Assembly: GCA_036346255.1 (NCBI GenBank)
Contig: CM070629.1
Coordinates: forward strand, 54,930,916-54,994,915
DNA from: Ampelocalamus luodianensis
Taxonomy: Eukaryota; Streptophyta; Magnoliopsida; Poales; Poaceae
Direction: 5' to 3'
Length of the DNA stretch: 64,000 nucleotides
Every line of letters starts with the position of its first letter. Within the stretch, counting starts at the first letter, position 1. Below, piece after piece: positions 12,704 to 25,197 of this stretch. Position numbers and translations under genes: made by a program. Under the pieces are notes generated by a model. That model did not search any database. It worked only from the letters and a program-made list of their open reading frames with translations, and had not been told where the DNA came from.

Positions 12704-12890
12704 GGTTGAAAGAATCTTCTCAGCAATGAAGATTATTAAAATAGATTTGCGCAACAAGGTATCAAATGAATGGCTTAATGACTTGATGGTGTGCTACACT
12801 AAGCGAGAATTATTTAGAATCCTAATAAAATAATCATTCAACGCTTTCAAGACATGAAAACTCGTAGAGTGAAATTGCGTCATAATCAGA
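12704..12890 (+). pseudogene. hAT transposase C-terminal dimerisation relic
   Basis: The frame from 12704 reads VERIFSAMKIIKIDLRNK and continues with EWLNDLMVCYTKREL. This is the characteristic hAT dimerisation signature, in which a Val-Glu-Arg-x-Phe-Ser-x-Met core is followed by Leu-Arg-Asn and Trp-Leu-Asn-Asp. It stops at 12830-12832 and the similarity resumes in another frame with FQDMKTRR. Only the extreme C-terminus remains, no terminal inverted repeats were found nearby, and it is surely non-functional. Confidence 0.75.
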
Positions 12891-13176
12891 TTTAGTACCT
12901 TAGTGGTATGTTTTTATTTCATTTTTAATGTTTATGAATATTCAACATTTAATATTGTATCACTAAATTTGATATTTCTTATATCTACAGATCAGTACTC
13001 ACATATTTATGGACATTTGGAGGCACATTATCCATTAGTGAGGTACTAAATTTACTGTATTGTATATTTTTTATTTGTTCTTTTTCTATTTATGTATGAA
13101 TTTGACATTCCAATAGTAAAAGACCAGTAGATGTAGCTTTGGTATGCTTATGTTGTGCTATAGCCTCAACAGTAGA

Positions 13177-13177
13177 G

Positions 13178-13250
<73 letters not shown>
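13177..13250. repeat. (CT)n-(TA)n compound microsatellite
   Basis: A run of CT dinucleotides passes into about 24 TA dinucleotides. The reading frame through it, with its Ser-Leu and Ile-Tyr runs, is a repeat artefact. Confidence 0.95.
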
Positions 13251-13251
<1 letters not shown>

Positions 13252-13445
13252 TCCTTTTTATGTGTGAATATGAAGGTATTTACAAAATATACTAAAACTA
13301 TGAACTCTCTTGCAAATTTTTCGTGTGGATCACATTGGAGTATCTTATAATTAGTATATGAGTATACCCAAAGTGATAAAGGAGTATGTTAAGTTCTTTT
13401 ATGTGGTAAATCGAGGTGGGAGAAACTACTCACAGGAGTATAAAG

Positions 13446-13450
<5 letters not shown>

Positions 13451-13509
<59 letters not shown>
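13451..13509. repeat. (TA)n microsatellite
   Basis: About 29 uninterrupted TA dinucleotides lie roughly 200 bp downstream of the previous TA array. Confidence 0.95.
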
Positions 13510-13510
<1 letters not shown>

Positions 13511-15093
13511 CCTAATCAAATTGTAATATTATGAAAGTGTTTTTTGAGACAAATCTCACTCCAATTTAAACATTTAAAAAGATATCGATAATTAAAGTTT
13601 TAAAAGTTTGACTGCAGTGTAGATGCTTCCATTAATATCCTTTTGCTTTGAACCTAGATTCACCCAACAAGATTTACTTATACTTAATTAAGAAAGAGAA
13701 AGACAGGCCACCACACATATGATGCACCAATCATACATGTTGATGCATGCATGTATACCATGCACACCAACATTTGGATTAATTCGAGAGATTGTAGCGA
13801 GCTAGCTGTAGCTGTGCACTCACATGCACCATATATACATGTGTCTAGCTAGCAGCTTGTAAGCATCTAGGGACCCTCACACTCTGCATTATTCTAGCTA
13901 GCTAGCTGCATGGTGATCTCAGGCCGTAGGACAATCAGGAACTTGCGTTCTTGGCTCCATCGATCGATCGACTGCGAGAGACGAGTAGATACTCCATGCA
14001 ATGCATGCATCTATATGGAGTATAAATTCATTTTTTTAATAATAATCCTCTTGCATTGCACGGTGTACATATTATTAGTTCCGCGATCGATATCGATCGA
14101 TCGATCTGTGTCATATCTCTATCTAGCTATGTGATGGCCATATATATCTCTGACACCTGGAGCTAGCAAGCAGTGATCAATTAAGCTTGTTATCGTGTGA
14201 AATGAAGTTGGTTAAGTCCATCTTAAGGAACCAGTTACAGGTGTCGTCATGTCTATATATGAACAAGCTAGTCATACATCTCCGTGATTGCCTGGCTACC
14301 AACCTAGCTAGCTAGCTGCACTGATTAAATTAAGTCTGATTGCGATCGTTGACGTGAAACACGTCATGTGTTACTTGGATTTTGCTACACATTAATTGAT
14401 CTATGTAGTAGTACGCATGACACGGTAATTGTCCGTCTTGCAAAGTTGAGTCCAACCATCTCAATCTGCTTATATTCACGATCGTCTAAACCTTGGTTGA
14501 TCTCGTAACCAAGTCTCGGTCCTCCTCGATGTTAATCATAGTTGATTTTAAGCCACCTACATACAAATAGATCAAGTAATTATTTCTAGGTACATATTTT
14601 TCACAACTTGACTCACATTAGTCCATAAATACTTGCATCGATCCGAACCCCTAGAACCAATTCCCAACTCAAAACACTAGTTTCGGCCACCTGGGAACAG
14701 GGGAGCGGCCAGACCGCCTTGCCCATGGCGGTTAGACCACCAACAGTCAGATCACCAACTATTTGCCGGTTAGTCCGCTCCTCACTCACTCCAAACACCT
14801 TATCTCGAAAAATTCAACCACAAACTAAACTCTGGTCAAACCGGTGTCGATGGTTAGACTGCCCCAGCCATTTTCCACCCTGACGAAAACCTGACCTGGT
14901 CTAATCGCACCCCATAGTGGTCAGACCGCACCTAGCCTGACAGAACTGAATTTCATATTTGCAACTTCCATAATCGCAAACTCCACAAAATCCAAATCAT
15001 GGCTCGTCAAATATTCATCACCTCCACTGAGGAAACGCCAGGGTGACCTCCACATAGTCCTTCAAGTACATGTATAGATATAGATAGATATAT
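13510..15093. other. Gene-poor stretch with GCTAGC/GATCGATC-rich sequence
   Basis: No coding region with a recognisable product was found. The sequence is rich in short palindromic words such as GCTAGCTAGC and CGATCGATCG, common in rice intergenic DNA. 14620-14960 repeatedly contains GGTCAGACCG-like words and looks like a fragment of an unidentified dispersed repeat. Confidence 0.5.
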
Positions 15094-15670
15094 CCAAAGT
15101 TGTCAGGTTCGCGACACGGATCGTGCATGGGATCATACAATCCTACGATCCCACGGAGCCGAAATGACACGGATCTCTATATGTATCGAATTTCATAGAA
15201 TCGTGATCCTGAAGGTAGGGTCATATAGAATCAGGTAGAATTGTTAGGATCGTGGTCAGGATCGGGTAGGATTGTGATCCTAACAACAAACTATATCAAC
15301 ATATAAAATTTCATATTATCTATTGCTAATTTAAGTTGCAATAGTTTATTTTGCTTTGTTTTTCTGTTTACATGTTGTTCTAAGGTAAAAAAAAATTATC
15401 ATTAATATATTATATTTAAAATGATTGCTTTAGTAAAAATAATTTAAAAAGGTTTTAAAAACAAGCTTAATTGCAAGAAAAATGAATAAGTGTACCGAAA
15501 TTTACTAAACTAAATTAAAAAATTCTACTATGCTTCCATGTTTAAAAACATAACTCAATTTTTATATAAAAATATATATACTTTTAGAAATATTATAGAA
15601 TCATGATCCTATGATCTGATCCTATCGAACAAAAAACGATCCCACCTAGAATCACGATCCTGACAACCTT
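15094..15670. mobile_element. hAT-like MITE, 577 bp
   Basis: The ends form an imperfect terminal inverted repeat: AAAGTTGTCAGG at the left, and AAGGTTGTCAGGATCGTG read inward from the right. The 8-bp direct repeat AGATATAT flanks the element (15086-15093 and 15671-15678), which is the hAT target-site length. The interior carries several GATCCTA/TAGGATC inverted words and is non-coding. A low-complexity target makes the TSD slightly less secure. Confidence 0.7.
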
Positions 15671-15678
15671 AGATATAT

Positions 15679-17285
15679 CTACGTGGCCATATGCATGTAA
15701 GCATGAGATGGACAAGACTGCACACACACAATTAAATTGATGGTTTCAGTACCAACTGTATCATCACACGCGCACGCACGCATGCATCGGATCGAAGCGT
15801 GCAATGTCAAGAAACCTAGCTCAGCTCATAATTAAGATCGAGTGCTCGATCGATCACACTTAGTACGTAACGTACGCAAGGAGATGAGAGTGAGTGCATA
15901 CGAAAGCTACAGCACAAATGGATAGAGACAAACACTGAAGCATCATATATGTAGGCAAGGGAGGGATCGGAGGGGACACACACACTTGACACTTGTACCG
16001 ATGCAGTTCCAATATTGCAATGGGATAATGGAAGGGAAGACGATCCCACTCGTGATCCGGTCAGTGCTTTTCTATAGCTAGTCTACATGTTTTCTTTAAA
16101 TAAACTGTCAAAATTAATTAATGGACTATATGTCGCTTGTTTCAATGTAATAATGATGGACTATATATATATGTCTTCCTACATATTTCTACTCCTACTA
16201 GCTAGTCTTGATGGGGACAGTCTGCTAACTGATTACTAATTAAGTAGCTTGCTAGCTCGGAAATGTCGATCTACACTCGCGTGCAGATACACCCACAATC
16301 ACAGCCGCTCAATGTGCATCAAGATCGGTGCCCTTAATTTCATTTTCTGATTTTTTTTTTTGCTTGATTTGGGAAATAAGCGAGAGGATCTAAGCAATGA
16401 CTACAAGAGGAGTACTGTTTATATATCCACAAATCACTGTTTACACGGTGATTCTCTGTGTTCCAATCCGGATCCTTACTTCAGCTAGGTCGACCTGATT
16501 GGTGTCCACGCGGTTTTTAGCATGCAGTCGGCGATGCCTTGAGAAGCCAACTAACTTGCTAATTATGCATGCATTTCCACAGGAAATAAGTTATAACTTT
16601 GTTTAGATGTGGTGAAGATGGACGAAATTAAGCCTCGATGAACTAGCTAGCTCCCCAATTGAAACGACAAGAACAGCTAGCTGCTGATATGTATGCTAGC
16701 TAGTAATTAACAGGTAGGAGTAGAACAATGATGCCAAGTAGTGACTCTGCTGCTGCCTCGTGCCCGCCCAGCTCGATCTGCAAGCAAGCAAGCAGAAGTA
16801 GCTGGATACAGATCTGACATGCTATCATGCATGCGTAAGAGGTTGTGCACGCTAGCTTATTGCTGCAGCATGCATATGGATGTGACTGTATGCAATATAT
16901 GCAGGCCTGCACACTGTTATCTAGTACTGGTTGAGTCGAGTTGAGGCCCGGCCAACAAGAAGAAGCTAGCAAACCGGCCGGCCTCTTGATTATGCATGCA
17001 TGTTCCAAGGGAATAATGTCAGTACTTGTGTTGCTTCCAGGACCACGCTACATATGTATGTTAATGTGTATCGATCCCTATCTCTCTCTAGGAAATCAAA
17101 TGTATCTATGTATCAATTAAGCATGAATGCATCATATCGATTAACTTGGGGTGATATATTGAATCCAAAAGCATATATATCATGATAATTATTGTAAGAT
17201 TGATGTAAACTGCATGTATTAATTATATGACGCATGTACGCATATACATGTAGGCTCTTTTTTTACCTAAGACCAAGAGTATCAC
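15679..17285. other. Intergenic stretch without a recognised gene
   Basis: No ORF with a domain signature, no clear splice-linked exons and no RNA gene were recognised. The sequence is rich in GCTAGC and GCATGC words. The frames at 15816-16049 and 16700-17008 have no family resemblance. Confidence 0.4.
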
Positions 17286-17289
17286 TTTC

Positions 17290-18205
17290 ATTAATCAGCA
17301 GGATTAATTACCATCGTGCTGAATTGGCAAAATGTCTGCCCCGATGGTCATTCCTTGTGTTCCAGTGACCAACCAAATTTTGGGAATCTGTCTCCATAAT
17401 GACATGCGTCGTAGACTAGTTGCACCCCATCTCGACAAGCGTAAGCTTTTGCTGTCAAAACATTGGGCAAAGAATCATAACTCCTTGTTCTTGCAACCAA
17501 AAACGGTCGGTCTCCATCGTCTCGAACCACCACTAGAGTCTTGGTTACTTGGACAAGGTGAAGCGCCGTGTCCCTCGCCCATGTACGTACTCGCCTGCAA
17601 GAGTTTAATTAACCGGAGCAACTCCACGCATGCCGACGTGCACAAGATAACATGCACACGACCTCAACCCGGCAAACATTGGAGTCCAGAAGATCCACAG
17701 CCCAGCTGTTTGGAAGAAGCTTGGGTAATTTCACCTGAACTGAGCAATGAGCATACATACTCCTTGATAGCTTCCCAAAAGGACGTACGGGACCTCGCAT
17801 ATGTATGTATGTATGTGTATATGTTGTGCATCCCACTAGCACGCGCATGGTACAGAGACTCTTCTGAATTTCCACAATCTTCACAATAGCCAATTCTTTC
17901 ACCATGTCTTGTACGAAGATTTTCTCGAACCGGCATAAAATTGTTAACAACCTTCCACCAGAAAACACAGATTTTTGGCGCTCCAAATTAATCTTCTTCC
18001 AGATGGGGTGCTCTCTGCCCAAACAAGTATTTCTTGGACCCCATTTGATAGCAAACGGTATGCCGACTTTACAGTGTAAATGCCATGCTTTTCAGGAGGC
18101 CAGGCCCAAATATCATTTTCCAACCTTCGCAATGGAATGTGCTTAACAGCAAATATATCCGGTTGCAGCAGATTAATTGTTTCCAAGGGCCGACATATAT
18201 ATCCC
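17290..18205 (-). pseudogene. LINE-derived zf-RVT and RNase H-like relic (downstream part)
   Basis: The minus strand shows the plant non-LTR retrotransposon C-terminal arrangement in broken frames. First comes the zf-RVT lead-in DIWAWPPEKHGIYTVKSAYR (about 18090), then FWWKVVNNFMPVRENLRTRH with CEDCGNSEESLYHA, and further down an RNase H-like segment VVRDDGDRPFLVARTRSYDS followed by LPNVLTAKAYACRDGVQLV (17420-17533). No reverse transcriptase palm is present. The relic is cut at 18205 by Copia-A, and a few of its upstream codons are found beyond that element, inverted, at 30717-30753. Confidence 0.8.
18201..18205. repeat. Copia-A target-site duplication, left copy (ATCCC)
   Basis: ATCCC directly precedes the left LTR. 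Its partner appears as the reverse complement GGGAT at 30749-30753, next to an inverted LTR end, showing that the other end was inverted after insertion. Confidence 0.75.
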
Positions 18206-18452
18206 TGAGAAGTAAACGAGATTAGAGAAGAAAAATTATTGGTTCGGCTCACGATAATCGTGGCCTGTAGCTTCTATTATAGCTATGTACAACCGTGTAC
18301 ATCCATCATTGAATAGCTGTGTACAACCGTGATTACAGGAGACTTGAATAGCTAGATTACATAGTACTAATCACCGGTAATTCCGGTGATTTGTGATTTG
18401 TTCCTATGTATAGCTATACGTCTACTTGATGTACAAGTTAGCTATTTCAACA
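18206..18452 (-). repeat. Copia-A 3' LTR (247 bp)
   Basis: It begins TGAGAAGT, ends TTTCAACA, and is followed by the pyrimidine-rich complement of the polypurine tract. Its first 120 bp match 30592-30711, and its last 99 bp match 30754-30851 in reverse complement. Confidence 0.85.
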
Positions 18453-18491
18453 TTCCCCCTCTATCTTAACCAGTAGCTACAAGGTTGAGAT

Positions 18492-18764
18492 TGTTGAGGA
18501 ACCGTCGCTAGCGAGTCCAGTCCGAGCGATTACCTCGTAGACATGCATAGAATCGTAAGAACAATGCATGAACAACAAGAACAGAATAAGAGATAGAACA
18601 CAGAGATGTAGGGGGACTTCTTGCTTCTCTTTATTCCTTCATCAAACGATCAATCCTTTACAATGAATAGCACCCCCTATTTATAGGCTACGACCCTTCT
18701 AGGGTTTGGGATGAGGAGCCCACCTTGGGCCAGGACTCCCGGTCCTGGGCCCAGTTTCTTAACA
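18492..18764 (-). repeat. Copia-B 3' LTR (273 bp)
   Basis: It is nearly identical to 25198-25470, with three transitions visible between the copies, all G/A or C/T. Confidence 0.93.
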
Positions 18765-18972
18765 CTCCCCCTTGGATACTCATCCTTCATGTCCATGTCT
18801 CATCAAAACTCCATAAAAACCCAGTGGGAAAAATTTGAAGAAAAAGTACATGAATCATGTTCTGTTATGCTGCACGAATTGCCTCATTAAAAACGTTAGC
18901 TGAGAAACTTCAGGAAAACTCGTCAAATCTTCAAGATTTGCTCTTTGGGTACTCGATCTTCGTGATCAAGCT

Positions 18973-20293
18973 TTAGTAATGAGTTTGTGAAGATTCTCCC
19001 CCTGAATTCTGCACTTCTCTAAGTCTCATCATTCCAATTTCCACATATGCACCTTTCAAAGCTAGATGCTGGAAGTGACTTAGTGAACAAATCTGCAAGA
19101 TTTTCACATGACTTAGTATGCAGTACCTTAATTTCGTCCATCTTTTGCATTTCATGAGCATAGAAGAACTTGGGGTTGATATGCTTTGTGAGAGGATTCT
19201 TCATATAACCCATCTGCATTTGTGCAACACAAGCTGCATTATCTTCATAGATAACAGTAGGGGTTTGTGCGGTATTCAATCCACACGACTGCTGGATGTG
19301 GTGAATCATCCGCCGAAGCCAAGCACATTCTCGTGAGGCCTCATACAGTGCTATCATTTCCGAGTGGTTCGTCGAAGTCGGTACAAGACTCTGCTTAGAC
19401 GATTTCTATGGAATTGCAGTTCCACCACATAGGAATACATAACCTGTTCGCTATTTATCGTATGCGGGTCCTACAAGTACCGTTATTTGCATTGCCATTC
19501 ATAGTTAGGTCTTGGTTCTTTCTATAGAATGACCAAGTTCTTTGCTTCCTTGGAGGTATCGGAAGATGTCCTTCATTCCCCGCCAATGCCTTTGGTAGGT
19601 TCTCAGATATATCTTGCTAATAGGTTCACGGCAAATGCAATGCCCAGTCTAGTCTGATTTGTTCAATACATGAGTGTTTCTATCACACATAAATATGGGA
19701 ATTCTGGTCCCGGACTTCCTCCCCTCTTTCTAGGTCCTGCAGGTCCTTGTCTTGCTGCAAAGATCTCCCGACCATTGGCACTTTCAAAGGGTATGCCTTT
19801 TCAAAATCAAACATTTCCAACACCTTCTGAGTGTAGTTTGACTGATGTACTAAAATCCCTTCAGGGGTATGCTCAAGCTGCAAGCCTAGACAATATTTGG
19901 TTTTACCCAAATCTTTCATTCGAACTCCGACTCTGTAAGAGCTTGCTTTCCTAATATCCTTCAGGGTTCCGATGATATCCAGATCATCTTCATACACTGA
20001 GATTATACAAAATCCATTATGGGATCGTCGTACAGAGATTATTCTCATTTTTCGTGTAGCCTTTCTTGCATAGAAAGTCGCTTCAAGCGATTATACCACA
20101 TTCTGCCTGATTGCTTAAGTTCGTACAGTGACTTTCTGAGTTTCACACTGTACATATTTTTATTTGCTCTATCTTGGTTCGGGACAGGGATACATTCAGG
20201 TATCTTCATATAAATGTCCGAATCCAATATTTCATAAAGGTATGCTGGTACCCTATCCATCAATTTCACTTCTAACTTCAAGTTCACTGCCAT
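18973..20293 (-). pseudogene. Copia-B reverse transcriptase and RNase H region, frameshifted
   Basis: On the minus strand 20045-20293 encodes an RT segment (YSVKLRKSLYELKQSGRMWY) and 19683-20048 encodes ISVYEDDLDIIGT, where the usual copia Y-V-D-D-M/L-x-I has Glu in place of Val, then MKDLGKTKYCLGLQLEH. RNase H follows at 19019-19357 with CAWLRRMIHHIQ, VIYEDNAACVAQM and SCENLADLFTKSLP. The true C-terminus (GMMRLREVQNSGG) is in yet another frame at 18973-19080. At least three frame changes are needed to read it through, so it cannot make an active polymerase. Confidence 0.85.
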
Positions 20294-20299
20294 TGAGAT

Positions 20300-23220
20300 A
20301 AATGTCTAAAGGGGGTTCTGCCCATGATCGGGGAATAGGTTTCTTCATAATCATCTCCTGGATGTTCAATGAAACCTTATGCAACGAGCCTTATTTCTTT
20401 TTATTTCTCTTTTGAACAAATATCCACTTATGCCCTACGGGGTGCACAAGGGGAGGCGTACGGCTTACAGGCCCAAACACCCTTCTTTTATTCAGAGAGA
20501 ATAATTCAGTTTCTATTGCCTTCTTTCAATCTGATCTTTTCTTTCATTCAGCGAGCGATACAGGCTCTGAATCAAGATTGATGATTGTGGCAAGTTTCTT
20601 TGCAAAGTATATGTCGACATTGGCTGTTGTCATATTCAAAGATTCTCCCGAGGTCATAAATTTTATAACTATTTCTTCAAGGGGCGATTCTTCTAATGCT
20701 TCTACTCGCTCACCGCTGCTTCCAATTGCGGGGCAAGTCCCTTTAGTTTTTCAGCTCCGATGTGTGCGCACACATCCATGCTGATGTCTCCCTCCATGGG
20801 GATGTTCAATTCTGGTATGCCTTTTCTGAAGGTTCCATACGGTGCAGTCTCAACTGCTCCCCTTCAGTTCAGGGCACTTCGGTGATCGGTTGTGTCAAAT
20901 CCTTCTTATCCTTTTTCACCAGGCGTCCCCGGTTACTTCGGATTCGAGGGACCGGAGTTCTCGCCCTTTATTACGAGGCCTCGGACGGGATTAGGGATAC
21001 CTTCATTGGTATTTCACCCTCTCCGGTGCATTGCATACGAGCAAATGCGACTTGATCACGCACTTCAAATCACTAAAGTGGTGAGCGGTTGATTCGCTAA
21101 TGCTTGCAAATCAATTATCTTCGGACTTCAATTGTCTTCTAGACTTCAATTCAAATATCTTCTAGATTGCAATTATCTTCTAGACTTTCTATTTGCTTTA
21201 CTAGTGCGCGGTCATATGCATAGATTTCAATTATTTTCGGACTTCAATTGTCTTCTAGACTTCAATTATTTCCGACATTATTATCAAGGGTTGATTTCCT
21301 CCCCAATGACGGGAACTAATCTCATCGATATACTATCAACGATCGGGCATTATGCAAATCTCCAATCATAGGGTCCAAACACTTGATTATGGATGTTGTC
21401 TCATAACCAATGTATATCCGGACTTTCTGAGAAGACCCATTGCGATTATTGTGGTGATGGTATAGGTACATAAACCTTACGACCAAACTGCGAAGATGAG
21501 TAGTTTTGGTCTTTGACCCTTGCGCTAGTTGCATAGGTGGATGGATGTTATGTCGACGGTCTACAATTGATGAGAGTGCATTGCGGCGGGATCGCACGCC
21601 CCCAACATGTAGTTGGCAAATTACAATTCTTCAAAGTTACGCTAGTCCATTCAGGTGTGGACATGCGATGTAATGCTCAACTTTCAATTCCTATTTTCAT
21701 GCAATAATCATCAAATGCTTTGGAGTAAGTTCTCGGCGTTGTCCATTCATGTGGACTTCTCATGATGATGAGGAAAATATTTCTAATTTAATTATCTGCG
21801 AGATTTAGCTATGCAAAAGCATGATCTCTCGTGAGACAATAAACATACGTCGACCATTCGAAGAAGCATTGATGAGCACTATAAAATACCTAAAATGACC
21901 CTTACGGGGCTATATAGGACCGCAAAGGTCTCCCGGATACGGTCCAGAATGCAAGGATTTCATCCTTCGCTCAGAGCAAAAGGTCTAGTAATTAATTTCT
22001 CGGTGGCACATGCGGGCACACAAAATCTTCCGATTCGAGAAATTCTTAACATTCATATCATGTCCCCTGTGAATTGTTAATTATATCTCTCATCATCCTA
22101 AGACTTAGACGACACAATCTATCATGCGGAGATAGAAAAGTTCGAGCTTCTAAATACGGTTTTCAAGGCGGTATAGGTGCAGTGCCTTAATATTAGTGTA
22201 GTATAGCCCAATTTCATATGAAGGAAGATATTCTAATGCTATTTTTCACTTTCTTCACGCTTTGTAATGAGCAGTATTATGCACCATACTCTTCTTCGAT
22301 CTCTACATGGAACCTGATAGCGCAAATATCCTTGAGAGTTCTAGTCGATTCAGGTACAACAAGTCTTCTTTAATGACCAAAGTTGTGCCCGTTGGGAGTA
22401 TAATTATGGCCCTTCCCGAGCTTATTATACAAGTATCATTGTCATGATCGTCGTAAGACTACCGGCATTCTTGTTGATCGACTAAAAAATTTGCTTTCTC
22501 TCAAGATGGTATTCGTTGCAGCCGCTACATGCTAAACACACTTCCTCCATAGGCGCCACACGTTCTAATATAATGTACTTCATTAATATGTAGCGAAAGC
22601 AAGCAACACATAAATAAAATACTTGAGATATCGAACGTAACTTGCTATTATAAAAACGGAAAATAAGTCTTGCGGGACTCATAATAAGAATTTAATGCTT
22701 TGCTCTCCTAGAGCTTGCAACCATTATTCAATAATTCAAATTCGCTTCAATTACAAAGCGCAAGTTTCTATAAAGGTCCGAGTGCAATGCGTGCTGGATC
22801 TAATATGCAGTATTCAGAACTTCTGCCTAAATCGGCTCCATGCGCGATCTTCTCCTCTTAGGCAGCTACGGTGTGGTCGCTGCGATGTCCAAAGGAGGGA
22901 TGATGGGGCTGCTACTGGGCTGTTCACATTCATAAGTGCAGCTAATGGATGTGGATCCTCTGTGCCTGCAATGGCGAGGTATGCCTCATGCTATCATTTG
23001 CCCTTCTTCTTAGACTGTAAAGCATCAATAATGTGCGATGCACGACCTTACCCTTCTTGCTCCTCTCATTTGTGAGAGGCTTCATCACCTTGTAGCTGCT
23101 AGCAGTGGCTTCATGGCTAACATTGCTACTAGGTGGCTCCAAGATGAAGTTCTTTCCTAGAACACCACCTTGAGCTTTCGCAACTTGCATGATGTCAATT
23201 AATTCGGCATACTTCATGTA
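20300..23220 (-). pseudogene. Copia-B integrase and gag region, heavily degraded
   Basis: Integrase C-terminal similarity is visible at 21322-21480 on the minus strand (KVRIYIGYETTSIIKCLDPM), preceded by out-of-frame similarity up to about 21640. A gag-like piece lies at 22942-23217 (GKNFILEPPSSNVSHEATAS). The integrase catalytic core and the protease motif could not be read in any frame. 21100-21300 contains several near-copies of CTTCTAGACTTCAATT, a small internal repeat. Confidence 0.55.
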
Positions 23221-23629
23221 GCCGTCTTAACGATAGTTGCGCACGGATTGTACCGCAAGGTAGCGAGGTCTTCCCAATCGTCGCTCATCCGTGATCACAT
23301 TACCACGCATTGGAGACCGATATAAATTCTATACAAATTCGCCATACTGGGTCGTTCTTGAACTCGGTTCGTGATGCGACCATATTCCTATTCATGCAAA
23401 AGTTCAAAGGATTACTTGCTAGTAATCTGCATAAAATGGTTGCAAAATTCTCATAATGTTCATCGAACTCCGTGTTCAGATATTCGTATTTTTCACGCAT
23501 TTTTCATGAGTTCGCTATTTTCAATTATTAAAAGCAATATAAACAATTACAGATAATCAAAGCAGTAAATACAAGAAATAAATTGCATAGAAATAATAAT
23601 AAAAATAAACATGCTTCAAATGCAAAACC

Positions 23630-25183
23630 GATTCAAAATTGAATTCGAGGCTCTTTTCCGCTAGGAAAAATGACTTCTCGACAAATTCGCAAATTTCGAA
23701 TTTTCTCCACCGCCTCCCTTTTTTTCGTTTGCGGTGGGTTCAGCGGTGGCGCAAGGCCATTCGAGGGCGCGGGGTGGCTGGCCACGCACGCGAAACCGAG
23801 GCCGGTGTGGCCATGCGGCCGAGGGCGGCGCGAGGCGATCGCCACGGCCGCGAGCGATGGCGGTCTTCCACTACGAGGTGGCGGTGCGATACAAGACGGC
23901 AGCAGTCGGAAAACGACACGATGGGCACGAGGGAGGCGGTGCAGCGGTGATTTGCAGGCCGATGCGATGCAGCCGGTTCGAGCCCAAAGGTGGGAGCGCG
24001 CGGTGCGGCCAGTGAGGAGCCGTGTGCGAGCGGCAGTCGGGCAGAGTGCGCGGCGCGGCGGCGGTTGGCAGGCGGCGGCCGTTCGGTGCGGCGTGGCGGC
24101 TCGAGCCGCAATGCAACGGTGAGGCGCTGTTCGAGAGCCCGTCGCGTGGCGGTCGTCGCGGGCGGCGCCGCCTCCATTTTTTCTCATCCGCGCTGGCTGC
24201 GAGCCGGTAGACGACGCCATGCGGCGGCGGCCGTACGCGGGGAGGGTGGCGCCATGCGGTGGCGGTCATGTTCGGCGAGAAGCCCGTGCGGGGGCGTAGC
24301 AAAATTCTTCGTGTGCACTGTTCATCCGAAAAACACTGTTCATGCGCAAGCACTGTTCATGACCGGATTACTGTTCACACGAAACACTGTTCATGCAGAC
24401 TCACTGTTCATCCGCGCGATATTGTTCATGCGGGGCGCACTGTTCATCCGCGCGGGTACTGTTCATGCGGGCGCACTGTTCATCGGACGCAGGCACTGTT
24501 CATCCGCGCGAGTACTGTTCATGCGGGGCGCACTGTTCATCGGCCGCAGGCACTGTTCATCCGCGCGGGTACTGTTCACCACGGCGTACACTGTTCATCA
24601 ATCGCGGTGCCTTTTTTCTGCGGGGGCGCAAGCGGCTGCCGGCCTCGTGCCCCGTGCGCGTGTGGCGGTGCCATCTTCAGTGGCCGGTGTGACACCAAAA
24701 TCGGCGGCACGCGGCTCTACAGGCCGTCGGCCGCCCTTTTGTTATCGCTCATGTATGCAATGCAATATAACGTAGTATGAGATTGCAACAGAGGCGCGGC
24801 TTCATGCCGACATGTGCGTGCTTGCCGCGTGCTAGCGGGGTGGCCCTGTCGTTGTCTCCGTGGCGATACGTGATGGCGGACTATGCCGACCGGTAACGTG
24901 TCGCGGAGGTAGTGACAGCCGCTTGCAGACGGTGCCGCACATGATGCCTTTCATGCGATCGCATATACAACCTACGGTACAATCATCATCTACTCTTTCA
25001 TGCAACCCACCGATCGGCTTGGCCGGCGACTTCAAGTCGGCTCGCAGTAGATTAGAGCGGATTTGCACCGTAGAAAACCAATCTAGAAAGCCAAATTTGC
25101 AGAATTGAAAGCAATCTAGAAAAACGATTCAATCTACGAGTGTCGTTCATCGACGGTTACCTTTTCGATGCGAGGAGAGTCGA
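23630..25183 (-). other. Copia-B GC-rich leader region
   Basis: Between gag and PBS lies about 1.5 kb of GC-rich sequence with long frames in several reading directions (for example 23633-24220 minus and 23990-24775 plus). These have Arg/Ala/Pro-rich compositions and no domain signature, so I read them as composition artefacts of the leader, not genes. It contains the ACTGTTCAT array. Confidence 0.6.
24316..24598. repeat. ACTGTTCAT short-period repeat array in the Copia-B leader
   Basis: About 17 copies of (C)ACTGTTCAT, a few with one mismatch, recur every 16-20 bp. They are separated by GC-rich spacers such as CCGCGCGGGT and GCGGGGCG. The spacing is irregular, so this is a motif array and not a simple tandem repeat. 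Confidence 0.9.
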
Positions 25184-25197
25184 TCGTGCTGATAACG

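Noticed and set aside
15816..16049. Small minus-strand Cys/Ser-rich frame as a possible secreted peptide
   Set aside because: No convincing signal peptide or family resemblance, and codon use is like the surrounding intergenic DNA.
24316..24598. Regularly spaced direct repeats resembling a CRISPR array
   Set aside because: The repeat is only 9-10 bp, spacers are of unequal length and similar composition, and the array lies inside a plant retrotransposon leader.
23990..24775. Long plus-strand reading frame (261 codons) in the Copia-B leader
   Set aside because: It is read through the ACTGTTCAT array and GC-rich sequence, with no domain and competing frames of similar length on both strands.
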